DNA of 64,000 nucleotides from Solicoccozyma terricola (taxonomy: Eukaryota > Basidiomycota > Tremellomycetes > Filobasidiales > Piskurozymaceae): the NCBI GenBank assembly GCA_001600875.1, contig BCLD01000017.1, positions 213,759-277,758 on the forward strand, in the 5' to 3' direction. The notes beneath the pieces were generated by a model. It saw only the letters and a list, made by a program, of their open reading frames with translations, did no database searches and was not told the origin of the DNA. Shown here piece after piece: positions 10,963 through 22,219 of the stretch (the first letter of the stretch is position 1; each line of letters opens with the position of its first letter). A program made the position numbers and the translations under genes.

Positions 10963-11471
10963 TCAAGTCCATAGCTTGACTAGATCGGCACCGTCTCGTT
11001 CGATGTTGAAACAAGTCTTGAGCGTAGGATCGACTCTAAAACGGTCTCCTCCTGGTGTTGTCACAGAGTAGGTACCACCGGTTTGGAACAGGGATTCAGT
11101 AAGCTCCTCTGCTTCCTCAAGCTGGTGAGTGGAGATATCGTCAGCCTGGTGAAGGATGAAACTGATAGGGAGATTACTTACGGTATTTTCCGCAATATTT
11201 TTGGTGTCTGCCTTCCGCAGGAATGATGCTTTGACTGAGGGGATATATGTTATGTTTTAGTACAAGTGCAAACTCATAGAAGTGCAGCACACTTACAAGG
11301 CGATTCCCTTGTGTTTGGCGTAGCAGATATACCACCAATAGTGCCCTTGACCGGAGGGAGGGGTAAGAATGACGAGCCGGACGGTCTCGTTTCCGACTGC
11401 GATGGCTGTGATTCAGTATCTGACGGAGACCGTTGGTTGTGGCCGCGCGGAGATGATGCACCAGTGGCCAT
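10963..11471 (-). CDS. Unknown 128-aa protein
   Basis: Three exons on the minus strand (11297-11471, 11182-11234, 10963-11121) join through two 60-62 nt GT-AG introns. They give 387 nt, exactly 129 codons including TGA. The N-terminal half is Ser/Pro/Gln-rich and looks disordered (MATGASSPRGHNQRS...). The C-terminal half looks folded, with an acidic helix (NIAENTLEEAEELTESLF) and a short beta-like segment (TGGTYSVTTPGGDRFRVD). There is no signal peptide or membrane segment. I do not recognise a family. The gene converges with NUP192 across 163 nt and is divergent from STU2. The splice consistency makes a real gene likely; its function cannot be inferred. Confidence 0.65.
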
Positions 11472-11713
11472 ACTGTCGCGGATTGATGATGGGGTGTGGG
11501 ATATGGTGTGCAGTGCTGTTGACAGACACCGCTGGCTGGTTGATGATCTACTTAATTACAGCGAATCACGGTCACGTGACTGACTCGAAAGCATGGACCG
11601 CGTCGTTGACACTCTTGGACATGAGTTTCGGAACCTCAACGTCAACAACAAACAGCAACAATCAGTCGGCAGCCAGTCCGCATAGTATCGTCCTCACATC
11701 GTATCCCATTATC
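11472..11713. promoter_or_regulatory. Divergent promoter with a perfect GTCACGTGAC palindrome
   Basis: This 242-nt spacer between the unknown minus-strand gene and STU2 contains the 10-bp palindrome GTCACGTGAC at 11571-11580. It sits 100 nt from one start codon and 134 nt from the other, so it could serve both. Confidence 0.55.
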
Positions 11714-14700
11714 ATGGACGACGGTGCGCCGCCACCTGAAGAGGATTTTACCACCGTTCCTCTGATAGAACGGTCGACTCACAAGGTAAACAAGACAGCT
11801 CTCACTTTCTACATTTCCAGAACTGACGATGAATACCTCACTTCGTTCCCCTCCGTCGCATAGAATTGGAAAGCAAGATTGTCAGCATATACAGAACTTA
11901 TATCCAAGTTCGCAGCTACAGCATCGGATGACGATCCTTTCTTTCGACCATATTTGCGGGATACAGAGCTCCTGTGCGTAGAGAGGCGCTTTAACAACCG
12001 CAGATGGGTGGGTGATATTAACTGACTTATTCGGTCTACCGCATCCACATATTGCAGGAAGAAATGGGTGACCGACTCCAATGTTGTTTCTCAAGAGAAG
12101 GGTGTGGAAGCATTATGTTCGTTATTGCAGTATAGTGGGGAGAGTGCAGCAAGGTTAGCTCGAATTGCTAGCTCTTTAAAAACAAAAGCATAGCGCTGAT
12201 GTACCTGCGTAACACAGTACGCGGAGCGAAGTGATGCCTGCGATCGTGGACAAATGCTTCGGCTCCACAAGAGCAGGCACGAAAGCGAAAGCGATCGAAG
12301 CAGCTTTGTGGTATGTGGAGGCGGAGAACACAGGAGAGTTCGTCGTGGTGAGTGTTGAAGGAGTGTGAACGAACTGGATAGATTAGATACTGATGAACGG
12401 TGATACAGCTGGACGTAATACGTGGATTAGATGCAAAACAGCCAAAGCTTGTCGCTCAGTCTGTAAAGTGCCTAGGCGATATCGTCAAGTGAGTCGGGAG
12501 TCCGCATAGGCGAGATGAATTCATGTTAACATATACCTATCCGTTGTTGACAGTTCCTTTGGCGTGAAACCTCTGGGAAAGCTTCAGCCGTTGCTCAAAT
12601 CTCTGGCCAAAATCTTTGGTCATACTGATAAGACCGTTCGAGCGGAGGTGGGGAGATTCCAAGCATCTGATATCGAGGGTACATGAATTTGGCGGCTGAT
12701 TACTTGAGACTAATATCTCCAGGGGACCATCTTGGCACAAGCGCTGTATCAGAACCTCGGTCCAGCTCTTACCCCAGCTCTGCAGGACCTCAAACCCGTT
12801 CAACAAAAGGAATTAGCAGAATCCTTTGCTGCGATGGATGCCGAGGGACGGACGGGCGGGTCAGCCAGGCCAACGAGGTGGACGAAGAAAGAACAGAAAG
12901 AGCGGGCGGCGGTTGAGTTGGCTGGTGGAGATCAAGAGGAGGACGTACCCGGTGAGTAGGATATGTTTTGTTGAGCTCTACATCTTTCGCTGATTCCCAA
13001 CCAGCAGAAGTGGGACCGCCGGACGCCAACGCGTTCCTTGACCCCGTGGATATTGTCAAATTATTCCCTGGAAACTTTCTCGATGTCATTGGTTCACCCA
13101 AATGGAAAGACAAGAATGATCTCCTCGAGGAGTGTCTTCGAATCTTGGAATCTCCGGTCAATGCTAAGCTTATTGACAATCCCGACCTGAGAGCATATGC
13201 CGATGCGCTAGGGAAGAGGATGACAGACACGAATGTCAATGTCGTCGCTAACGCTGCCAAAGTCATTCAAGGTCTGGCAACTGGTATGACGGATCAGGGT
13301 TTTGGAAAGTATAGAGGATTGGTAATGTTGCCAATGCTGGAACGATTGAAGGAGAAAAAGAAGAATGTCACGGAAGCGATCGGTAATGCCTTGGATGCTG
13401 TGTTCAAGAGCGTGAGTGTGTCGGTGGCCGTCTTCGAGACTTTGCCATTCACCTCAACTTCTCTTCCTCCTCAGGTTTTGTTCGACGACATTGTAGAGGA
13501 CTGCACAACTGCATGCGGCAACAAGAATCCTCAAGTCAGGGAAGGAACTCTTTCCTTTGTCGTCCGCTGTTTGACCAACACCAAGCAGGCACCCAGAAAG
13601 CAGGATTTCCAAACACTAGCAGATTTGCAAGTTTCAGCCTTAGGCGACGCGGACGCTACCATCCGTTCAGCAGCCGCGGATGGTCTTGGATGCTTTATGA
13701 AGATTTTTGGCGAACGTGCACTCAATCCGTACTTGGAGAAGGCGAACGACCTCCAGAAGACAAAAGTCAGAGAGTCCTTCGAAAAGGCTGTAGTGCAGTG
13801 TAAGCCTGGAGGGGCAGCGCCGCCACCAAAGGAAGCCCTGGTACCATCATCCGCCGCCATCAATAGGCCTCCTCCACCAAAAGCAGGTCCTCCAAAGGTC
13901 GCAGGCAAGCCTCTCAGCTCGGTACCTCTGAAACCCACTCGTGGTGGCTTTGGCGACGATGAGCATCCACCAACTCCGAAAGCAACACCACGGCCAATAG
14001 CGCGTCCGGTGGTGAGTCTAAATCTGTCTTCTCGTTGTGCATAGGTCCAACTGCTCATAATGTTGCTTTCTCAAAGGTCAAGAAACCCGCTGCGCCACCA
14101 ACTGCTGCAATTTCGAGGCCCGCTGCTGCTGCAACCACCGGCAAACCAAGCTCGAAGGGTTTGGCGGCGTCTCCAAATGAACCAGTCCGATACAAATACT
14201 CACAGGAGGATGCCGAAGCTAAAGCAGCGGATTTTGTACCAAAAGAAATCCAAACTGGGTTGGCTGACGCACAATGGAAAGAAAGATTGGCTTCGGCCGA
14301 GCAGATGGTGACTTGGTTGGAGGACGGTGCTGCGGCGACTGGAGATAGCGAGATTCTATTCCGCTTTATGGCTAAAACACCAGGATGGAACGAAAAGAAC
14401 TTCCAAGTGGGTTCTACAATGGAGGCGTCGCAATGGGTCTCACTGATCAAGTGGTTCGCAACAGGTGTCAGCTAGAGTCTACCAATCCATGTCAGTACTT
14501 GCTGAAAAATGCCCATCCTTTGGCAAATCATCTGCCGCAATAGCTATCCCTCACCTCACCGAGAAGTTGGGCGACCTCAAGCTAAAGAAGCCTGCCGGCG
14601 AGACACTGATAGTATTTGCCGAGAAGACGTCTTTGGCGTTTGTTTTGGCTCAAAGTAAGTCGAGAACGACTCGACGATTATCGCCCCGTTCTGACAGATT

Positions 14701-17700
14701 TGGACATCTCGTCCAGGCTACGAACCAATGGGCAAACAGAAAGCGCCGAAGGCTCAAGCCGATGCTTTGATTTGGATCAAGCAGGCCCTCATTGACTTTG
14801 GTATCTCAGGTCTCGCTCTGCGGGATATGGTAGCTTTCCTGAAGACGGCTTTGCAAAGTTCCAACGCTGCAGTCCGGTCTGCGGCTACCTCTGTTTTGGT
14901 GACGTTACGACTCTTCGTTGGCACCGGTGAGTCAAAACGTAATGCAACTGTGGGGAGAAAGCTCCTGTCCGCTGATTTGGTTCACCGTCCGCAGACGTCG
15001 CCAGTTTCCTGGAGGATCTGAATCCGCAATTGCAAACTACCATCAACGCAGAATTTGCGAAAATCGAAGGTCAGGCAGCGCCTGAGCCGACCCGAACATG
15101 TGCCGACTTCCAGGAGATCGCAGCTGCGAATGGCTTCGGTCAGGCCGCGAACGCGAACGCGCTGGATGACATTCTGCCGAGAGTGGATCTAGACAAGCTG
15201 GTTGACAATACTGCAGCCGTCTCTGGAGCTGCGAGCGCCAACTGGAAGGATAGGAAAGAGGGTCTGGAGGGTTTGCTGGCTCAGCTCGACGTCAAGTCAA
15301 ACTCACGGTTGAAGCCAAACATGGGTGAGCTTTAAGCGGTTTGGTCGTGTATGTTGACCGAAACTCACGCATTCTATGCGTCCCGCAGGTGAGATTGGAA
15401 GTGTTCTCAAGGGTCGCTGCGCAGACACGAATATCAGTGTCCGAACGCTTGCGCTGGATATCATTTCCAGGATCGCGACTGGAATGGGTCCTCCCTTCGA
15501 GAAGCAGGCTCCTAAGTTGACTACGGCAGTTGGGAATGTCACCGCCGACCAAAAAGCTCCTGTCCGACTTGCCGCCGTTGGTACCTTGAAGGCAATGGCC
15601 GATGCTTGCGAAGGGCTTGACTCCATGATACCTGGCTTGGCGACCAGTCTGGAGTCCACCAATCCAGCATTGCGTGCCTCGCTGCTTGGTTTCATCGGGA
15701 CCGAATTCCAAAGCAGGGATCCGTTGCCAAATATCGATCTTACTCCGCTCGCTGCTCCGGTCCTCAGCGCGCTGGAGGACCGAAATGGCGATGTCCGAAA
15801 GGCAGCACAATCCGTTTTGCCCTTCGTTGTCTCCCGGGCTGGTTACAACTACGTTATGAATCAGGCTTCATCGCTCAAGACGGCCTCAAAGGCGACCATT
15901 TTGCCCCTCATCCAAGCCGCAAGGGACGCAACGGTCGCCGCCAAGGCAGCAACGAAGAGTGTCCCATCCGAGAAGCAGATCGCTGCTCCAACAAAGCCAA
16001 GCGTACCAACAAAAGCAGCCTCGATAGCGTCAAGCAGTTCTACAGCCAGTCTTCCTGGAAGGGCCGTTTTGGGCAAGTCAATCACCGGCGCTCGAGGTAT
16101 GGCCTTGAAGACCAACGCTCTCCGAACCGCCGTGCCGTCCGCTACGTCCAATACAACATACGAGGAGGTTGGCAGAGCTAAGGCTATCCCCGCCGCGCCA
16201 AGGACAGTGGGAGGCATTCGGCCACCGTCTGTGGCGCGAGCCATTGAGTCCGCAGGTCCGTCTGGCCGTCAAACGGCAGATCAGGCCCCGCCACTACACA
16301 CGGTCGAAACAGAGTCCAAGGCGACTCGTGCCAAGCGTGACGGCAATCGCTGGTCTGCAGAGAACAGCAATGCGAGCCAGCTGTTAGAAATGCTGCAGAA
16401 ACAGATGGAACCGCATTGTTCACCCGAGCTGGCAGCCCTTCTTTTCAGTGTAGATCGCTCCGCCGAAAAGGACTTCTTCGCCGGTCTGACGCAACTTGAA
16501 GAGTTTTACGACCCTGCCACGGACGGAGCTCGGTATGGCCTCTCCAACGAGGTGCTTCGGGATATTAGACTCGCAAATGTCGACCTGCCATTGAAGTACA
16601 CGTCGATCAGGCTACACGACGGTAGCACGCAAATGGTTCTCAAGTGTCTCGATGTTGTTCAGCATATTGTTGAGACAGTGGACCGGACATCGCAGAGTGG
16701 ATTCACTGATGCGGAGTCTAATGTGCTGCTCCCGGTATTGATATCGAAGGTGCGTTGAACATCACAGCGTGTAGGTCATCGTGCTCATCCTATTTCTGCA
16801 GCTTGGCGACAGCAAATTCAAGGACAAGCTTGCAGGAATCTTTAATATCATCGACCGGACAGTAGCCGGCAGCAAGGTTGCGCAATACTACCAAAACTTC
16901 GGTATAACTTCAACCAGCGCCAAGACTCGAGCCGCAGCGATGGAAATGCTGGCCCAACTGATCAAGAGACGAGGTGACATAATAAGCAGCTCTGGAGACG
17001 GCGGCAAGCTCTACCGCAGAATCGCAGAGTTCATTGGGTCGCCTGACAATGCCACTCGGACCGCCGCCCTCGATTGCATCGCCTATTTGTATAAAATCCA
17101 TGGAGACGCCGTCTTCACAGCGCTGGGCGAGCTTAAATCGAAGGATAGGGATCTACTCAAAAAGCGAATCGACAAGTTGGCTAGCGCGCCCGTCAAGCCG
17201 TCCGGCATCCCCGCTCACGTTCGCCAATCGCCACCCCGCGCGAGCACGAGCCAGGGCTCTTCGTCCCCAGTACGTACCAATTCCAGAGGCTCATCCGCCG
17301 CATCTTCGCCAACGTCGGACCATGAGCCGGCGCCGCGACGGTTGTCCCTCAAACAGCAGGCACCTGCTCCTACTGCACCCCATCGCATTTCCTCCGAACT
17401 ATCGCAGCTCCCAGCCAGTGATTCCCGGCCAACGAGGGAAATGTCTAGTAACGCCTCTAGTGCGACACTGGTGTCCAACGGCTCTAGTTCACCCATCAGC
17501 ACGATAATCAGCAATGTGCTATCAGAAGACCCGGACCGGAGTGTTGAGGCGCTGAAACGAGTGCAGCAGAAGTTGGAGAGGTACCCAGCAGAAATGCAGC
17601 CATACGTTCAGGATCTTATCGAGGCTGTGCATATCAAGCTACAGCACATCTTTGCGTCCCCAGATTCCATTCGAGAGGGCAAGACTTTCCGTCTCACCAA

Positions 17701-19201
17701 GCACTTGGTGCAAACGCTCAGCAATTTCTGCGACCATTCTGAACTCGTCGAAGAAGTCAACCCCGATAACATGATGATCCTGTTGGAACAGCTCACCATC
17801 GGTCTGTTACGGACGGACATGGCTACGGGTGATGTCAAGGAGATGTCACGTTATCTCAACATGACAATCTTGAGGTTGTTTGCCACGGGAAGGCGGATAA
17901 CGATCTTCAAGTGAGTTCAGCGAGGAGACACTCGTGGACGACGTCGTGCTGATTTCTCGTCATCGCTTGTAGCGCACTGTTCACATTGCTAATACACTTG
18001 GCTTCATCGATAACGTCTGATACCAAAGAGAACGCATTCGTTGTTCAGCATGCGGACCTCATTCTCAAGTGCGTCTGGAAGCGGTCGAGGTCTGCGGAGG
18101 AGGACTTCAAGACAGGGTTGCTCGATGCAGGCGACATGCTGCGCGTCATCGAGGCCTTCCTCGTTGAAATCCCGCCGAAGGATTGGCGACAACGTGCGGT
18201 TGATCAGGTTCCAATTGGAGACATGCCGCTACGAACTATCAAGGTCTTGATCCAGCACATCGTCTGTAAGTTGTCAAGCTGATTCCTCTTAACATCAACG
18301 CGTTATTGACAGCTGAGGTCTCTCACAGCAACCTACGGCGGAGACCAAGCGTATGCGATACTCAGTGAAGCTTTCCCGGAAAGCGCAGCTGAGACTCACG
18401 TATATACTTACATATATCGACTCGGTGAGTCGAGTTCGGGTTTAGAATAATCGACCTCGTTGAGTCTGATGAGGTATCCTATCTTCCCCAGTGAACCAGT
18501 CGGCACGGACCACTGTCGAGCCTGCTGCTGGACCTTCGATACCGCGACCGACATCAAACCCCGTTGAGACAGCAGTGTCATCGCCTTCCAAGGTCACAGA
18601 GACACCTGCTTTGTCAGATCAAGACGAATTAGATGTGGAACTCGAGGCGCTTGTCGAGGTCGTGTCTCCGAAGAATGGGGAGGGTGGGAAGATCAATGAG
18701 GTGCGTTTGTCCGGGCATTCGCTTCCATCAATCTGCATCAATCTGCGACTGACGCCATCTATCTCGACTTTTAGGGCATGCCGGCGCTCCATCGATTCCT
18801 GAAGGAACACCCTTCAAAGCAAGTTGCTTTCGATCGCGCTTTGGATGTTCGGTTGGGAGACTCTTCATTCAAGCGCTTCATCAAGCGGAAGTTGCAGACT
18901 CTGCAGAATCAAGAGGCAAGCAGTGAAGGTGGGTCCGCTTAGATGTTTGCGATGCGTGTGATGCTGATTGTATTTCCGGATCACAGAGGCTAGGGGGGCA
19001 GCGACGTCGCCAGCAGTTCCGAACTCACCAGCAACCGCGACTGCTCCCGCTTCGGCAATTTCTGCAACATTCGGCCCCGACCCCGCCGCAGCGAATATCG
19101 CCAACGGAGCGTCCGCCAGCGAAGGTGATGCTGAAAGACGGATCTTGATGCTCAAGTCGAAGTTTGCGCACCTGGGTACAGGATCGAGTACATCTTCTTG
19201 A
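11714..19201 (+). CDS. STU2: Stu2/Dis1/XMAP215-family microtubule polymerase with multiple TOG domains
   Basis: TOG-array proteins bind tubulin and speed microtubule plus-end growth at spindle poles and kinetochores. Twenty exons, first 11714-11785 and last 18987-19201, total 6,252 nt and give 2,083 aa; every junction keeps phase. TOG1 covers about residues 25-260 (starts NWKARLSAYTEL) and TOG2 about 285-510 (SPKWKDKNDLLEECLRIL). A Pro/Ala/Lys linker follows. A third module starts near 635 (AQWKERLASAEQMVTWL), a fourth near 900 (ANWKDRKEGLEGLLAQL) and a fifth near 1270. The C-terminal region has a helical block (ALKRVQQKLERYPAEMQ) and a tail segment MPALHRFLKEHP...FKRFIKRKL resembling the animal ch-TOG C-terminal domain. 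Ascomycete Stu2 usually has two TOGs and about 900 aa, so this is the long animal-like form. The intron 7 acceptor at 13004/13007 is a NAGNAG site. Confidence 0.92.
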
Positions 19202-19405
19202 CGATTGACGGACCGCGAGGGGGGGGGGGGGGGGAGGTTCAGAAGCACTCGGGTATCATACTCGACAACTATTTGCCATGTATCGAGTGAACTTGTAACA
19301 GTATGATGGACAGTGTAAGAGAAGAGCTGGGCGGCGTTAATCAAGAGTATCACATCCCCTGCCTTGCCATAAAGAAAGCTTTGATCATCTATTTTATACA
19401 TTGAT
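19202..19405. repeat. Convergent 3' spacer with a 16-nt G run
   Basis: This is the 204-nt space between the STU2 stop and the succinyl-CoA ligase stop. It contains a run of 16 G at 19219-19234, immediately after the STU2 stop. No gene is seen. Confidence 0.7.
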
Positions 19406-20463
19406 TTAAGCGAGACCAGCGTCTTGCATCGCCTGTGTTCGAAAACGAAATACGGAAGGCGACGACCAAGAAATGTCAATCAACGGATGATGCAGAAATT
19501 TTTCCCTCTTTGGCGGCCCACTCACCTTCAACATCAATTGTCCAATCTGGGCTGGACTATGAGCGATCACCGCACCTGCCCTGGCCAACGCTTCCGTCTT
19601 ATCCTTTGCAGCACCCTTCCCACCTGAAATGATAGCACCAGCGTGACCCATTCTCCTACCTGGAGGAGCGGTAGCACCAGCAATGAAAGAAACGACTGGT
19701 TTCGGGTTCTTTCGAGTCTTGTTATACTTTTCAAGGTATTCTGCGGCTTCTTCTTCCATTGATCCACCGATTTCACCGATTAGGACGATACCTTCGGTGT
19801 TTGGGTCGTCGAGGAGGACTTTGACGACGTCGATGTGTTGGGTACTGGGGGGGGGGGGGGAGTCAGTACACATTGAGAGGAATGAAAGGTAGAACGCTGC
19901 TTACCCTGGGAATGGATCACCACCGATACCGACAGTCAACGACTGACCAAGACCAACGAGGGTAGTTTGACTGAAAAGAAGAAAAAGGTAAACCCCGAAA
20001 CGGGTGGGCATATTAGGATATGAATTTTCCCCCTCAATTTCCCCAAGTCCCCAATGACCCTCTTCCACCGAACGTCCCCTTCCCCCTTCGCGCCCCCTTC
20101 CCCCCGGGCCACCCCACCCCCCAACACACTCACTTGACAGCCTCATAAGTCAAAGTTCCACTCCTCGAAACGACACCAATCCTCCCTTGACTAAAAATAT
20201 GACCTGGCATAATACCCATCTTACATCCATTCGCAATAATACCCGGACAATTCCCACCTACCATCCTTGATTTTGATTGAGATTTAAGTGCATTCAAGAT
20301 CATCATTTGATCACGTTGAGGAATTCCTTCTGTGATTGTTACGATTAATGAGATTTCAGATTCAATGGCGTCTAGGATGGCGGATGCGGCGTGGGGTGGT
20401 GGAACGTAGATGACTGTTGCGTCGGGTTTGGCTTCACGGACGGCCTGATCGTCGCCGCCGCCG

Positions 20464-20498
<35 letters not shown>

Positions 20499-21639
20499 GG
20501 TACGAATCAGATGTCGGTATCGTATGGTGAAAACAAACGGGGACAAAAAGGTGGCCAACTCACATCCCTAACAGTTCCATAAACCGGTAAACCAAGATGA
20601 GTCTGACCCGCTTTCTATATGAAATTCCCAAAAGTTGGCATAAAAGCGGATACGGCAGGGGTTTTTCAAAAAAAAAGAGCCGGGGGGGAAGTGGAAGTGG
20701 AAGTGGGAAAAGGAAGACAATAAAACGAGGTATCAGCAAAACGGTGGTGGTGGTGTGTTGTTATCGATACCCCTTTCCCCATCATCCCTCCTTCCTCCCC
20801 ACATACATCACATCCCCTTCCTAATCCCAACGCCAACGCCCTAAAACTCACATTAGGTGAAACACCACCGATCATATTCGTCCCATACTCTATAGCTTGT
20901 TGAGCGTGGAAAGTGCCCTGATGTTGAAAATTGAAAGAAAACAAAAGTTGAAAAAAAAAGGAAAGAGAGTTTGAAAGGGAATGAAAGGAAGTCGAAGGGA
21001 AATGGGAAATGGGAAAGGGAAGTATGGAAAGGAGGAATCGATAGGGCGATGTAAGTGGGGAATTTGAAAGGGTCCATAGTGGAATAAATTTCAAGGAAAG
21101 AAGTCAAGTCAGTTAATGAAAACAACAAAGACCTTCCACCAAAAAAGAAGGTCAGAAAGAAAGAAAAAAAAAACAAAAAGACTGACGGTTTTTCCAGTAA
21201 AACCTTGTACCAAAACCCTTGTATCTTTATCTAAAATTCCGACGGGGTTGATCAATATTCCATCAGCGAGCGAGCGAGCGAAGAACGGCGGGACATGGAG
21301 GACGGGGAACGGGGAGGGGAGACGAGGAGGATACCCACTAATGAGTAAGTTTTTGATTGTATCTTCATAAGACGATCTAATTGATGTATTCGAAAAAGAT
21401 CGTTTGGTCGAAGCTATTTCCGTTCCGTTCCAACGACACGATACGATACGACACGAGAGGGGCGAGAGAGAGGGGGGGGGGGGGGGGGATCCNNGNTTNA
21501 AAAANGGNNNNGCGGTTTNNTTNCCTTTCCCCCCCCCCCCCCCCCCCAAACCCTGCTTCTCTCTCTGTCGAGACATGGAAGACGGAAGGGACTAACCTGA
21601 GATCTGGTTAACGACCTTGATAGTCGAGTTACGCATCAT
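19406..21639 (-). CDS. LSC1: Succinyl-CoA ligase alpha subunit, mitochondrial; one-base frameshift in exon 5
   Basis: The alpha subunit carries the CoA site and phosphohistidine of the TCA-cycle enzyme that makes succinate, CoA and a nucleoside triphosphate. Nine exons on the minus strand: 21597-21639, 21339-21413, 21187-21230, 20852-20917, 20564-20613, 20134-20444, 19905-19970, 19526-19844 and 19406-19432. The N-terminus ([14 protein letters not shown]...[10 protein letters not shown]) looks like a mitochondrial presequence. Recognisable blocks are [41 protein letters not shown], and RRMGHAGAI with the active-site His. The exons total 1,001 nt, one short of a whole frame. In exon 5 the expected [10 protein letters not shown] breaks near 20580, where one T seems missing from a GTTTAT context. 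Introns carry runs of C/G and Ns (21493-21523), so a base-calling error is likely, but a real lesion is possible. Expected intact length is 333 aa. Confidence 0.88.
20465..20497 (+). repeat. LSC1: Run of 33 G in an LSC1 intron (poly-C in the sense strand)
   Basis: A homopolymer of about 33 G lies 20 nt upstream (in gene sense) of the acceptor of LSC1 exon 6, so in the pre-mRNA it is a C run within the splice polypyrimidine region. Similar runs lie in other LSC1 introns: 14 G directly at an acceptor (19847-19860), 17 G (21472-21488) and 19 C (21529-21547). Confidence 0.85.
21472..21547. other. LSC1: Low-quality assembly gap flanked by G and C homopolymers, in LSC1 intron 1
   Basis: Scattered Ns between 21493 and 21523 are flanked by 17 G on the left and 19 C on the right. 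The gap is inside intron 1 of LSC1 and does not touch the proposed exons. Confidence 0.85.
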
Positions 21640-22025
21640 TGTTTGGAGTTGGTTGGTTAGGTGGGTGGGTGGGGTGTATGTGAACGTGGTGGTGGTTGGG
21701 GTGTGGGGGGATGTGGCAGTGACGGAGTGAGAAGAGACGGGGGGGGGTGTGTGTAGGAGATGGGATTGAGTGGTGAACTGCCCGTTGATCCGCGGTGTTG
21801 GGTAATCCCCCGGGTGAGCCATTTAACACCGCGTCCGATAAAGCCGGAGGGGAGGGGGAGGGAGGGGGAGGGGGGGAGAGGATGGTGAGTGGGATGGAGT
21901 GGGATGGAGTGGGATGGGATGGGATGGTCTATAGCGTGTAACAAGGTAAGGTAATCAACAAGCTATCCAAATGGTATCGATATGTCATGATAGTCGACGT
22001 CCATCTACATTCACTCAGCGTGAGG

Positions 22026-22056
<31 letters not shown>

Positions 22057-22219
22057 TAGGGATGTGGTATTCCGTGAATTCGTTCAATCGCAAGTGAGCA
22101 TCCTCCTCCACCTCCTCCAACCCCCCCTCCCCCTTCTTCACCGTGGACGCTATATAATCCCAACCGTTAATAATCTTTCATCTACCGTCTAACAGTACGA
22201 AATAAACCAATATATAAAC
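21640..22219. promoter_or_regulatory. Divergent promoter of LSC1 and the M24 peptidase, with simple repeats
   Basis: This 580-nt spacer holds a G-rich tract on the plus strand (21846-21880, several GGGG blocks that could form a G-quadruplex), three GGGATGGAGT-type units followed by GGGAT repeats (about 21889-21926), and a CAA trinucleotide run (about 22026-22056). No other gene is visible. Confidence 0.6.

Noticed and set aside
13531..14058. 175-aa minus-strand frame within STU2
   Set aside because: Shadow frame with no start context or splice signals; STU2 phase is continuous here.
20666..21176. Phe/Ser/Leu-rich minus frames between LSC1 exons
   Set aside because: Read-through of LSC1 introns. 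The real exons are the short blocks with QGFTGK and [10 protein letters not shown].
21256..21284. Fourth member of the GCGAGC intronic repeat family in LSC1 intron 2
   Set aside because: It is a simple GCGA tetranucleotide run and lies antisense to the gene, unlike the units in the two first introns.
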